31,775 nt of DNA from DASRCB01 sp035653295 (GTDB lineage: Bacteria; Acidobacteriota; Terriglobia; Bryobacterales; Bryobacteraceae). The stretch is taken from assembly GCA_035653295.1 (NCBI GenBank), contig DASRCB010000164.1:1-31775 (forward strand), written 5' to 3'. Position numbers and translations under genes: made by a program. How positions within the stretch are numbered: the first letter of the stretch is position 1; the number at the start of each line of letters is the position of its first letter. The notes beneath the pieces are model-generated. The model searched no databases. It was given only the letters and a program-made list of their open reading frames with translations, and was not told where the DNA came from. Below, piece by piece: positions 8,089 to 16,280 of this stretch.

Positions 8089-8502
8089 ATGTTCCGTACA
8101 CTTTCGACAGCGACCCTGCTCGGGCTGCTGACCATTTCCGCCGCGTCCGCCCAGAACCTGTACTCGGTCGACGCCAACATCCCCTTCGATTTCTCGATCG
8201 CCAACCACGTCATGAACGCGGGGCGTTATACCGTGGCCTATAACCATAACGGTGTGCTGACTGTGCAGGGACTGGACACTCACTCGAAAGCGGCTTTCGT
8301 GATGGCCCGTCCGGCCGGCGGTCCGGCGGTGAGCGGACCGGGCAAACTGGTCTTCGATTGCTACCGTGGCGCCTGCTCGCTGGGTCAAGTGCTGCCGGGG
8401 ACCGACGTCGGCGGCCAGAATGTGCGGATCCCGGAGCCGGCAGTTCAGGAACGGATGGCCATGCAAACGCGTGTCGTTCCGGTCCTGATCGCAAAGAAGT
8501 AA
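8089..8502 (+). CDS. Small secreted protein of unknown function (acidobacterial type)
   Basis: The 137-residue product starts with a clear signal peptide (MFRTLSTATLLGLLTISAAS, cleavage after the ASA-Q junction near residue 21). The mature part begins with VDANIPFDFSIANHVMNAG and continues as a probable beta-sandwich. The pattern IPFDF...N...AGRYTV is one I associate with small exported proteins common in Acidobacteriota, but their function is unknown to me. Two Cys (in FDCYRGACSL) could form a disulfide. AAAGGAG (8075-8081) precedes the ATG by seven bases, so the start is well supported. It lies 383 bases after lanT and is probably an independent unit; nothing ties it to lanthipeptide production. 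Confidence 0.75.
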   Translation: MFRTLSTATLLGLLTISAASAQNLYSVDANIPFDFSIANHVMNAGRYTVAYNHNGVLTVQGLDTHSKAAFVMARPAGGPAVSGPGKLVFDCYRGACSLGQVLPGTDVGGQNVRIPEPAVQERMAMQTRVVPVLIAKK

Positions 8503-8519
8503 CGGCAACGGTGCATGAG

Positions 8520-8548
8520 GGTCCGGAGCGCAAATGGCGCCCCGGACC
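8520..8548. terminator. Strong hairpin between convergent genes
   Basis: GGTCCGGAGCGC (8520-8531) pairs with GCGCCCCGGACC (8537-8548) at 11 of 12 positions around a five-base loop (AAATG). It lies 17 bases after the stop of the gene at 8089 and about 100 bases from the stop of the convergent kinase. A smaller repeat, ACCGCC and GGCGGT, follows at once. There is no T-run, so termination is inferred from stem strength and location. Confidence 0.5.
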
Positions 8549-8646
8549 GCCCATGAGCGGCGGTCCGCATCGGCCGTCAGGACGCGAAACGCTGGGGCTA
8601 TGAATCGTTTTCGCCCGGGCCGCGATCGTGAACATCCCTGGCGGGC

Positions 8647-11280
8647 CTATCGTTCTTGTCCAGCGCGCCAGTTCAGAGCCACCGTGATCGCCGCGGTGTA
8701 CCGGGTTTTCGGACTGATGATCAGGAACCGCTTCCCATCCGGAGCAAGGTCCCAGCTCATCGGACCCGTGCGAATTCCCGTGTCGATGATATCGGTCTGG
8801 AACAACGGCTGCGGATTGCCGGAGTGAAACACGGGTCCGCTGTCAATCGGCACGGCCATCATCTCCGAGTCCGGCGAGATGTAGAACAGCTCTTTGCCGT
8901 CGCGACGCCAGCGCGGCATCACGCCGCCTCCCTGAGACACCATCCATTTCCCGCCGCCCGGCGATGGCGGAAAGGGAATCACGTAAATCTCGGCCTGCCC
9001 GGATTCGGTAGACGTGTAGGCAACCCAGCGGCCATCGGGGGAAAACTGCCCCTGGTTATCCGTTGCCGGCGTCTGCGCCACAACGAACGGCTTTCGGTCG
9101 CCGTGAACCGGTATGGCAAACAGGTCCGGCCCCGTCCCCGGATTGATCTGGACATACATGAGGAATTGTCCATCGGGCGACCAGCTCAGAGGAACCGCGA
9201 GAGTGTTGCTCGGGACCAGCAGTTGTTCAGCTCCCGCTCCGCTGGCGGGCCTCTGGAGAATGCCGCGGAGATTGTTGTAGGCCACATATCGGCCGTCGGG
9301 CGACCACATGGGATTCTGGCCCCATGACGGCGGAAATGTGAGCTGGGTGGTGACTCCAGTTGCGAAATCCAGCACCGACACCTGTGAATTCCCGCATTCC
9401 GCGAGCCGCCGTCCATCCGGAGAAATCGCGGCCGAGCCGCCAGCTTCACCGAAGGCGCCCAGATACGCGCCCTTCCGGTCCCGCCACACATATTGCCATT
9501 CGCCATAGTGCCGGTGAAGGTCCGCTCGTTCCTGCCCCGGAACATACGCCAGGACGCCGTCGTTGGACGCGGCAACCAGCCATCCGACATTGGTTGCCGC
9601 AACCCCCGGAGCTACAGCGAACGCCTCGCCTGCCGGCTCGAGCCGCTTCATATTGAATGGCAATGCCATCAGCGTGCCGGCGCGAGTGAACAGCACGGCC
9701 CCGACCTGTCGCCCAGGCCAACGCTCGATCACCTGAACATTTGAAAGGTCCGGCAACAGCCGCCGCTCCTCCGGTCCCTTGATCGAATGCAGCCATACAG
9801 ACTCTCTTGTGACCAGGTAATGCTCTCCATCGGGCAGGAACACGGGCCAATTGCCGTGATTTCCCGGAAGATCGGTGACCGGCCCTCCCCTGTCGGAAAC
9901 TTTCTGAACTTTGAACAACCCGCCGAGCAGGATGTCGCCGCTGCGACTCCACGAGCCGCCCGCAACCGCCTGCGCATAGCAGAGCGTTTCAACCGGCCCG
10001 CCGGAACGACCGATCTTTTTCAGCCTGTCATTGGCGAAAAAACCGATGAAGCGGCTGTCCGGCGACCAGAACGGAAACGCAGCGTTCTCGGTTCCTGCCA
10101 GCGGGACAGGCTGGAGCGCATCCAGCGGCCGAATCCAGATCTCCTGTTTTCCCTCGTGGACCAGAACCATGGCGAGGGCGCTCCCATCCGGCGCCATAGC
10201 CAGCGAGAGCACGCGCGACTTCTCCGGAAGCACGATGCTCATGCGTGTGGTTCGCGGCTCCGGAGTTTGCTCGCGAAGGTACACGAAGGCCAGCGCAGCA
10301 ACGAGCAGCAGAATGGCGCCGAGAGCTGCTGCGAGCAGGCGCCTCGACGACCGGGCAGCGGGCGGCGCAACGGTGGTTGCGCTCGCTCCCAGCTCCCACT
10401 TCAGGTCTCGCGCCGATTGCCAGCGCTCTTCTGGATCGGCTTCCAGGCATCGTGCGATGACCCGCTCCAGAGCCGGCGGCAGACCTTCCGGCTGGCCGCC
10501 GCGCCTGCCGGTCAGCATCTCGTTCAGCAGCAGCCCCAGCGCGTAGATATCCGTTCGCGCGTCCGCCGGTTTCCCTTCCCATTGCTCCGGGGCCATATAG
10601 GCGGGCGTGCCCACCGCGGCGGTCGCAGCGGTCTCCGCCGGATCGGTTATGCATTTCGCCAGCCCGAAATCCAGCACCTTCACGCCGGACTTCGTGAGCA
10701 TGACATTGCCCGGCTTCAAATCGCGGTGCACGATTCCCTTGTCGTGGGCCGCCGCGAGCGCTTCCGCGATCTGCGCGCCGATTCGAATGGCCTCCGCCGT
10801 GGAAACTTTGCCGCGCTTCAGCCGTGCCGCGAGCGTCTCGCCTTCCAGCAGCTCCATCACCAGGTAATTGGGCCCCACATCGTGCAGTGTGCAAATGCGG
10901 GGATGGTTCAGCGCGGCGATGGCGCGCGACTCCCGTTCGAAGCGGCTGATGAACTCCGCGTTCACGATCTTCAGGGCCACCGGCCGCCCGAGTCGCGTGT
11001 CCATGGCCCGGAAGACCCGCCCCATGCCGCCCTTCCCCAGAAGCACTTCGATCCTGTACGGGCCTAGCTGCGATCCTGCCGTTGTTTGTGTTGCGGAAAG
11101 ATCGGTTATCAGGTCCGCGGCGCGCTGGTCCAGCAGCTTGTCGCCGCTTTCCGTGTCCTGCGCCAGGAGCCTCTCGACTTCGCTCCGGATCTCCGGATCG
11201 GCGCCGTTCAGCACCGCCTCGCCGCGCTCCTGGGCGGCATGGTACAGTTCTTCGATCTGCCGCCAGCGGTTGGAATTCAG
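8647..11280 (-). CDS. Membrane Ser/Thr protein kinase with C-terminal TolB-like propeller
   Basis: This Hanks-type kinase is about 877 residues long. It has a short N-terminal helical region (WRQIEELYHAA), a kinase domain (about 80-305) with LGKGGMGRVF, VALKI (Lys104), HRDLKPGN (Asp187), DFGLA (Asp204) and APEQ, one membrane helix (about 314-335), then a roughly 540-residue beta-propeller. The propeller has PD40/TolB-type repeats (FWSPDSRFIGF, MWSPDGRYVAY, QFSPDGRWVAY) and probably faces the periplasm as a sensor or scaffold. The frame is open to 11400, but an ATG at 11376 would share its CATG with the divergent sigma gene and would lie upstream of the best promoter. I prefer a non-ATG start near 11280 (CTG after GAGG), just before the conserved N-terminus. 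The start is the uncertain part; the function is not. Confidence 0.9.
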   Translation of the reverse strand: MNSNRWRQIEELYHAAQERGEAVLNGADPEIRSEVERLLAQDTESGDKLLDQRAADLITDLSATQTTAGSQLGPYRIEVLLGKGGMGRVFRAMDTRLGRPVALKIVNAEFISRFERESRAIAALNHPRICTLHDVGPNYLVMELLEGETLAARLKRGKVSTAEAIRIGAQIAEALAAAHDKGIVHRDLKPGNVMLTKSGVKVLDFGLAKCITDPAETAATAAVGTPAYMAPEQWEGKPADARTDIYALGLLLNEMLTGRRGGQPEGLPPALERVIARCLEADPEERWQSARDLKWELGASATTVAPPAARSSRRLLAAALGAILLLVAALAFVYLREQTPEPRTTRMSIVLPEKSRVLSLAMAPDGSALAMVLVHEGKQEIWIRPLDALQPVPLAGTENAAFPFWSPDSRFIGFFANDRLKKIGRSGGPVETLCYAQAVAGGSWSRSGDILLGGLFKVQKVSDRGGPVTDLPGNHGNWPVFLPDGEHYLVTRESVWLHSIKGPEERRLLPDLSNVQVIERWPGRQVGAVLFTRAGTLMALPFNMKRLEPAGEAFAVAPGVAATNVGWLVAASNDGVLAYVPGQERADLHRHYGEWQYVWRDRKGAYLGAFGEAGGSAAISPDGRRLAECGNSQVSVLDFATGVTTQLTFPPSWGQNPMWSPDGRYVAYNNLRGILQRPASGAGAEQLLVPSNTLAVPLSWSPDGQFLMYVQINPGTGPDLFAIPVHGDRKPFVVAQTPATDNQGQFSPDGRWVAYTSTESGQAEIYVIPFPPSPGGGKWMVSQGGGVMPRWRRDGKELFYISPDSEMMAVPIDSGPVFHSGNPQPLFQTDIIDTGIRTGPMSWDLAPDGKRFLIISPKTRYTAAITVALNWRAGQER

Positions 11281-11302
11281 AGTTTTTACCTCGGGATTCT
11301 CT

Positions 11303-11331
11303 AATATAGGGCCATGCGGAAGCCGCCGCAA
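11303..11331 (-). promoter_or_regulatory. Candidate promoter of the Ser/Thr kinase gene
   Basis: On the minus strand TTGCGG (11326-11331) and TATATT (11303-11308) are separated by 17 bases. The -10 box matches 5 of 6. Transcription would start near 11296, about 16 bases before the proposed CTG start at 11280 and downstream of the ATG at 11376, which would then be untranscribed. Confidence 0.4.
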
Positions 11332-11349
11332 GCGACTCCCGCGCCGGGG

Positions 11350-11355
11350 TAGAAT
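11350..11355 (+). promoter_or_regulatory. Candidate -10 element of the ECF sigma gene
   Basis: TAGAAT in the context GGGGTAGAAT lies 20 bases before the ATG at 11375. No good -35 box is seen 17 bases upstream. A similar GGGGTATCAT precedes the sigma-gene relic at 7866. Confidence 0.3.
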
Positions 11356-11374
11356 AGGCCCTTTCGATAATTCC

Positions 11375-11941
11375 ATGGACGATCCAGCCTCCGAAACCAC
11401 GCAGCTTCTTCGCGCGTGGGCCGGCGGCGACCAGGGCGCGCTGAAGCGGCTGACCCCGCACGTTTATCGCACGCTGCGGCGTATCGCCGGACACTACATG
11501 CAGAATGAGAGGGCCGGCCAGACCCTGCAGGCGACGGCGCTCGTCCACGAGGCCTGGCTGGAGCTGATCGATATCAGGAACGTCGACTGGCAGCATCGCG
11601 CGCACTTTTTCGCCGTATCGGCCGGCATCATGCGCCACGTCCTGCTCGGCCGCGCGCGAAAGCGCCTGACGGCCAAACGGGGCGGCAACCCGGAACGAGT
11701 AGATCTCGATGAAATGCCTGAGATCGGCTCCGGCCGCGCCAAAGAGCTCATCGCCCTCGATGACGCGCTAAACGCCCTGGCTGAGATCGATGCCCGCAAA
11801 GCCCGCGTCGTCGAACTGCGTTTCTTCGGCGGGTTGACTGCGGAAGAAACGGCCGCCGTGCTGGACATTTCGCCGGAAACCGTGCTGCGCGACTGGAAAT
11901 TTGCCCGCTCCTGGCTGCAGGCCGAGCTCACTAAGAGCTAA
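11375..11941 (+). CDS. ECF-type RNA polymerase sigma factor
   Basis: This 188-residue sigma factor belongs to the ECF branch common in Acidobacteriota and Planctomycetes. It directs RNA polymerase to a small promoter set. The N-terminal region 2 (about 5-90) includes LLRAWAGGDQGALKRL, the ERAGQTLQATALVHEAWLEL stretch that is typical of this branch, and AHFFAVSAGIMRHVL. Region 4 (about 125-185) has ARVVELRFFGGLTAEETAAVL and an HTH ending in DWKFARSWL. There is no anti-sigma factor beside it. The divergent Ser/Thr kinase is the likely partner, a common pairing in Acidobacteriota (established pattern; the partnership here is inferred). The ATG at 11375 lacks a strong ribosome-binding site. Confidence 0.9.
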   Translation: MDDPASETTQLLRAWAGGDQGALKRLTPHVYRTLRRIAGHYMQNERAGQTLQATALVHEAWLELIDIRNVDWQHRAHFFAVSAGIMRHVLLGRARKRLTAKRGGNPERVDLDEMPEIGSGRAKELIALDDALNALAEIDARKARVVELRFFGGLTAEETAAVLDISPETVLRDWKFARSWLQAELTKS

Positions 11942-11943
11942 AA

Positions 11944-11998
11944 GCAGCGGCCTGCTGCGGGGAACCGGCCGAGACGCGGGTGGGGGCCTTTCCGGCCC
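11944..11998. terminator. Two small hairpins between convergent genes
   Basis: GCAGC-GGCCT-GCTGC (11944-11958) is followed by TTTT on the minus strand, which suits termination of the minus-strand gene ending at 12026. GGGCC-TTTCC-GGCCC (11984-11998) is a second five-base-pair hairpin. Both are short. Confidence 0.35.
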
Positions 11999-12025
11999 GC
12001 CTGGTCTGGATTGTTGTGCCTCCTC

Positions 12026-12565
12026 CTACAACACCTCAACGCCCAACCTCACACCGGAAAGAGTCCCCACACCCGAACCCTGGAATTTGCCGCTCGGATC
12101 GTAGAAGTCCACCTGAAACTTCCCCGTCAGCGATTTTCCGTCCGGCAGGATCTGTACCCGCCCGCGGAACTTGTATGTTCCGTCGAATTGCCCGTTCACG
12201 AACTCGAACTGCCATCCGGTAAGGTTGTACACATCGTTACTCGAACGGGACCAGCGGCCCTGCGTCGTGACAAGCTCATCCGTTTCGGTAGTGATCCAGT
12301 CATGATCCGCAGCTGCCGTGAGCAGCGCCTGAAAGGGCGGTGGCGCATCGGGGTCCGACGGATCCGGCGTCAGCGTCAGCTGCCACAAGCCGGCGAGATC
12401 CCAGGGGGCCTGCTCGGGCTGGGCGTGGGCCAGCGCGGCGAATGGCGCTTCCGATGACGGCGGGTAAGCCCGCGCACGCACCATCATGCGATGAGCAGGC
12501 TGCGCCGACGCAGCCTGCGCGACAACCGCAATCGCTGCCATGAAACATGTTGTGAAAATTCTCAT
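12026..12565 (-). CDS. Secreted protein of unknown function
   Basis: The 179-residue product has a signal peptide (MRIFTTCFMAAIAVVAQAAS, cut after ASA). After a linker rich in Ala and Pro, residues from about 58 onward (DLAGLWQLTLTPDP) look like a beta-barrel or lipocalin-like fold, with strands such as WQFEFVNGQFDGTYKFRGRV and LTGKFQVDFYD; this is a shape guess only. The frame is open further upstream, but AAAGGA 11 bases before the ATG at 12565 and the signal peptide fix this start. It is divergent from the MFS gene at 12690. I do not recognise a named family. Confidence 0.7.
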   Translation of the reverse strand: MRIFTTCFMAAIAVVAQAASAQPAHRMMVRARAYPPSSEAPFAALAHAQPEQAPWDLAGLWQLTLTPDPSDPDAPPPFQALLTAAADHDWITTETDELVTTQGRWSRSSNDVYNLTGWQFEFVNGQFDGTYKFRGRVQILPDGKSLTGKFQVDFYDPSGKFQGSGVGTLSGVRLGVEVL

Positions 12566-12689
12566 GGGTGAAATCCTTTCATCGCCGAGTATGCGGCGCG
12601 GGGTGTTCCTGAATCCTGACGGAATTCCGACTTTTGAAGGCTGAGCGCCAGACACGAATGACGGCGAGGAGGCTGGTAGATTAACTGAA

Positions 12690-13925
12690 ATGCAGTCCCG
12701 CCGCTCCTGGCCGGCGCCGTGGATGTTCACCATCTTTGTTCTGCCGTTAGGGATCGTCATCGGCTTCAAATCCACCCCGCTGCCGTTCCTGCTGGCGCGC
12801 GCCGGCGTCAGCGTCGATCGCATCGCCAGCGCCAGCGCCACCGTGAACCTCCCCGGCGTTCTGGTGTTTATCTGGGCGCCGCTCGTGGATACCCTCCTGC
12901 GGCGCAGAACCTGGCTGGCGCTCGCCACATTTGCGACCGCTCTCTCGGTCTGCCTCTATGTCCCACTGATTGGCGCCGCCCATCTCAATCTGCTCACAGC
13001 TCTCATCGTGCTCGGCGGAATTGCCGACTCGCTTATCCTGGCCTCCTGCGGCGGGCTGATCGTCGCCGCCCTGCCGCCGCTCGCTCAGTCGAGGGCGTCC
13101 TCATTTCTGCAGGCAGGATGCCTGGGAGGCGCCGCGCTCGGTGGCGCTGCCATTCTCTGGCTCGCCGCCAGGCTTTCGCTTCCCGTCGTCGGCCTCTGCG
13201 TCGGGGCGGTCATCGCCTTGCTCGGACTTGTCCCCTTGTCGGTCCATGAAACAGCCCCGCTGCCGCCTCGCGGCGTGGCCGCGTATTTTGCTGGCATTGC
13301 GCGTCAGTTCCGAACCCTCATCAACACGCGAAATCGTCGATGGAGCGCGCTTCTCCTGATCGGACCCGGCGCAACCGGCGCAACCATCTTCCTGCTGCCG
13401 GCAATCGCTTCCGAGTACAATGTCGGCGCCAACGGGATCGCGTGGATCAATGGAATCGGAGGCGGCGTATTGCTGGCCCTCGGCTGCCTCGTTGCCACGG
13501 TGTTTCCCGCATACTGGGACCGCCGATTGCTTTACGGTCTCGGCGCGGCCATGAACGGCGCGGCATCCATCGTCCTGCTCGCCGGGCGCGGGCCATCCTT
13601 TTACGCCATCGGGACGGCGCTCTATCTGATGACTGTGGGACTGTGTCAGGTATGGTCAATCGCCCTTACGGCGGAGATCGTCGGAAATGCGCACCACGCG
13701 AGTACGCTGTTCGCGGCATTGAATGCCCTCGCCACCGTCGCTCTGGTGTACATGATTCGCGTCGAAGGCGCGGCATGCAGTGACTTTGGCGCGCGTGGGC
13801 TGTTGCTCGCCGATATCGCCGGTAATATCCTGACCTGCGCGGCCGCAATCGCCGTCTTCGCCGCCTTTCGAGCGCTCAGGAGTTCTGAAGCAGCTGCCGC
13901 GCCGGGCGAGCTCCGCGCATCCTGA
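12690..13925 (+). CDS. MFS permease, AmpG/PAT-like
   Basis: This 411-residue integral membrane protein has about 12 hydrophobic segments. The N-terminus (PLGIVIGFKSTPLPFLL, then FIWAPLVDTLLRRRTW) has the layout of the AmpG/PAT branch of the major facilitator superfamily, including the loop with charged residues between helices 2 and 3. Known members carry muropeptides, acetyl-CoA or siderophores; the substrate here cannot be told. GAGGAGG at 12666-12672 is 17 bases from the ATG, rather far, so the exact start is somewhat uncertain; no nearer start was found upstream. The gene ends eight bases before the winged-helix/TPR gene, so the two are probably co-transcribed. Confidence 0.8.
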   Translation: MQSRRSWPAPWMFTIFVLPLGIVIGFKSTPLPFLLARAGVSVDRIASASATVNLPGVLVFIWAPLVDTLLRRRTWLALATFATALSVCLYVPLIGAAHLNLLTALIVLGGIADSLILASCGGLIVAALPPLAQSRASSFLQAGCLGGAALGGAAILWLAARLSLPVVGLCVGAVIALLGLVPLSVHETAPLPPRGVAAYFAGIARQFRTLINTRNRRWSALLLIGPGATGATIFLLPAIASEYNVGANGIAWINGIGGGVLLALGCLVATVFPAYWDRRLLYGLGAAMNGAASIVLLAGRGPSFYAIGTALYLMTVGLCQVWSIALTAEIVGNAHHASTLFAALNALATVALVYMIRVEGAACSDFGARGLLLADIAGNILTCAAAIAVFAAFRALRSSEAAAAPGELRAS

Positions 13926-13933
13926 GAATCGCT

Positions 13934-15667
13934 ATGGCGTCAGCAGCGGATTCGGCATCCTCCAACCCGCGCCAGCGCGTTTATCGCGTGGGAGGCTGCC
14001 TGTTTGATCCTTCCCGCTCCCGAGCCGTACGGCAGGGGCGCTCGATACACGTCGAGGCCAAACCGATGCAGGTGATGACCTACCTCGCCGAGCGCGCCGG
14101 AAGGGTCGTCGCGAAGGAAGCCATCTTCCGCGATGTCTGGCCCGACACGTTCGTCACCGATGACGCCCTCACAAAGTGCATTTCCGAGCTGCGTAAAGTC
14201 CTGGATGACAACTCGCGTTCGCCCAAAGTGATTCAGACGGTTCACCGGATCGGTTACACCATAATCGCTCCGGTCGCGTTCGTCGATGAGGAGCAGAGCG
14301 CCAGGCGCATCATTGCCGTGCTGCCGTTCGATAACTTCACCGGCAGTGCCGACAACGATTTCATCGCTAGTGGACTGGCGGAAGAGATTACCGCGCAGCT
14401 CGGCCGCCTGGATGCAAAGCGCGTCGGAGTGATCGCCCGCACTTCCATGGAGGCATACAAGAGCCGGAGAATCCCCGTCGACCGCATCGGCGTGGAACTC
14501 GGCGCCGATTACGTGCTCGAGGGCAGCGTCAGGGCTGACGCGGGCCGGTTTCGGGTGACCGCGCAGTTGATCCGTTCGCAGGATCAGACCCACGTTTGGG
14601 TCGAGAGCTTTGACATGCCCGACGAGGAGATGCTCCGCGTACAATGGCGCATCGCGAACGCAATTGCCGCACAGGTCCGCCGTGATTTCCTGCCGGAACT
14701 CCCGGCCCCGGCGGTCTCCGTTGTCAGTTCGGAAGTGCACCAGCTCTGTTTAAAGGGCCGCTATTTCTGGAACAAGCGCACTCGTGAATCGATGGATCGC
14801 GCGATCTCGTATTACCGCCGTGCGGTCGAGGCCGCGCCGGATTACGCGCCCGCCCGCTGCGGCCTGGCCGATTGCCACAATATGATGGCTTACTGGCTGC
14901 TCGCACCGCCTCTCTCCGCCTTCGCCGCGGCCCGGGAGCATGCACTGGCCGCGCTGGACGCGGCCCCTGATCTCGCCGACGCCCATGCGGCTTTGGCCTA
15001 TAACGATTTCGAGGGCCGCTGGGATTACGCATCCGCCGAGCGGGGCTATCTGCGCGCCCTGGAACTGAACCCCAACCATCTCCCCGCGCGGCAGTGGTAC
15101 GCCGAATATCTCGCCATCATCGGCCGTGTCGCCGAGGCGGAAAAACAACTGGCCGAGGCTGAAACGCTCGATCCCTTATCGCTCCCGCTGAAAATCCTCC
15201 GCGCAGCCATGGATTTCATGCTGGGCGATGCCGCACACGCGGTGGACGAGTTACACGCCATCCTCGAGCTCGATCCCGCGTTCGCCGAAGCTTACCATCT
15301 GCTCGGCGCTGTTCATCAGACGCTCGGACAAAATGAGGCAGCCCTGCGCTGCTGGCTTGAATTCCATACCCTTACCGGAACTGCTGACGAGAAGCTCCGG
15401 AACGCTGGCCTCGCAAACAGATTCGAAGATTTCGTTCGGACCGAAATTGAAATCCTGTCGTCTGCGCCGCATTACGTGTCGCCCATCCGGATCGCGATGA
15501 AGCACGCTACCCTCGGCGATTCCGGGGCGGCCCTGCTCTGGCTCGAAAAGAGCTACGAGGAACGCTGCCCCTGGCTGCTCGAACTGCGTTACGACCCTGT
15601 GTGGGATCCAATCCGGTCGCATCCACAGTTTCAGTCTCTGGTGCGGCGTGTCGGCCTCCCCGACTGA
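13934..15667 (+). CDS. Winged-helix regulator with TolB-like and TPR domains
   Basis: This 577-residue protein has an OmpR/CadC-type winged-helix DNA-binding domain (about 18-105; VYRVGGCLFDPSRS, VVAKEAIFRDVWPD, KVIQTVHRIGYTI). A TolB/FlgO-like domain follows (about 118-225; AVLPFDNFTG, LAEEITAQL, YVLEGSVR), then tetratricopeptide repeats (about 265-480; motifs such as AEAYHLLGAVHQTLGQNEAAL). I see no membrane helix, unlike CadC, so it is likely cytoplasmic. Such proteins are numerous in Acidobacteriota; their ligands are mostly unknown. It lies eight bases after the MFS gene and may regulate it. The ATG at 13934 has no clear ribosome-binding site, which suits translational coupling. Confidence 0.88.
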   Translation: MASAADSASSNPRQRVYRVGGCLFDPSRSRAVRQGRSIHVEAKPMQVMTYLAERAGRVVAKEAIFRDVWPDTFVTDDALTKCISELRKVLDDNSRSPKVIQTVHRIGYTIIAPVAFVDEEQSARRIIAVLPFDNFTGSADNDFIASGLAEEITAQLGRLDAKRVGVIARTSMEAYKSRRIPVDRIGVELGADYVLEGSVRADAGRFRVTAQLIRSQDQTHVWVESFDMPDEEMLRVQWRIANAIAAQVRRDFLPELPAPAVSVVSSEVHQLCLKGRYFWNKRTRESMDRAISYYRRAVEAAPDYAPARCGLADCHNMMAYWLLAPPLSAFAAAREHALAALDAAPDLADAHAALAYNDFEGRWDYASAERGYLRALELNPNHLPARQWYAEYLAIIGRVAEAEKQLAEAETLDPLSLPLKILRAAMDFMLGDAAHAVDELHAILELDPAFAEAYHLLGAVHQTLGQNEAALRCWLEFHTLTGTADEKLRNAGLANRFEDFVRTEIEILSSAPHYVSPIRIAMKHATLGDSGAALLWLEKSYEERCPWLLELRYDPVWDPIRSHPQFQSLVRRVGLPD

Positions 15668-15746
15668 CCTCCTCCGGCGCGAAAGGTCGGATTCTCCTCA
15701 GGACTCGCGCGCCCCCTTCCGCGCATACTCATCCGCGGAGGTGGAA

Positions 15747-16271
15747 ATGAGTACGTTACGATTCAGCATTCGCCAATTCACGCGTCCACGCGTCGCCGCT
15801 GCAGCACTCGCTCTCGGCCTCGGCGTGCCCGTCGCCAGTGTCTTCGTCAACCCGCCGAAAAGTCATGCGTTCACCCTGATCGAGCAGCCGGTCTTCCTCG
15901 ATCCGATCGATCTGGCGGTCGGCGAGGTCGCGCGCGTTCGGCTGACCAACCTGTTCGGTTCGGACACGATTCACGCTGTCATACAGATCCGAAACGCCGA
16001 GGACTCCTCGGTCCTGAGCACGCTCGATCAGTACGTTCCGCCAGGTCAGGGAATCGTACAGGACCTGCCGTTTAATGCCCTGCTTCCGGCCATCCAGCGG
16101 GGACACGCCGGTCTGATTGCGGTTGCTACTCTTTCGTCGCCATCCGCGGCCACGCCTTCGGATGTCGCTTCCCAGGTCGCCTTCTCCGCTCAGACCGTGC
16201 AATGGGGTGACGGACGTGTGCTGGCCGTCCTTTCCGATCGCCACATCGCGCCGGCCATTACCGGCCGATAG
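15747..16271 (+). CDS. Secreted protein of unknown function
   Basis: The 174-residue product starts with a basic, then hydrophobic segment (VAAAALALGLGVPVASVFV, about 17-35), a signal peptide or membrane anchor. The rest (EVARVRLTNLFGSDTIHAVIQIRNAEDSSVL) looks like an Ig-like beta-sandwich. GGAGG (15737-15741) five bases before the ATG fixes the start; an open extension back to 15648 overlaps the previous gene and is less likely. It ends nine bases before the spermidine-synthase-like gene and is probably in one operon with it. I do not recognise a named family. Confidence 0.72.
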   Translation: MSTLRFSIRQFTRPRVAAAALALGLGVPVASVFVNPPKSHAFTLIEQPVFLDPIDLAVGEVARVRLTNLFGSDTIHAVIQIRNAEDSSVLSTLDQYVPPGQGIVQDLPFNALLPAIQRGHAGLIAVATLSSPSAATPSDVASQVAFSAQTVQWGDGRVLAVLSDRHIAPAITGR

Positions 16272-16280
16272 CCGCCGAAT

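Noticed and set aside
9787..11067. Open frame of 426 codons on the plus strand opposite the Ser/Thr kinase
   Set aside because: Antisense to clear kinase motifs; composition is Arg/Pro-rich without domain features.
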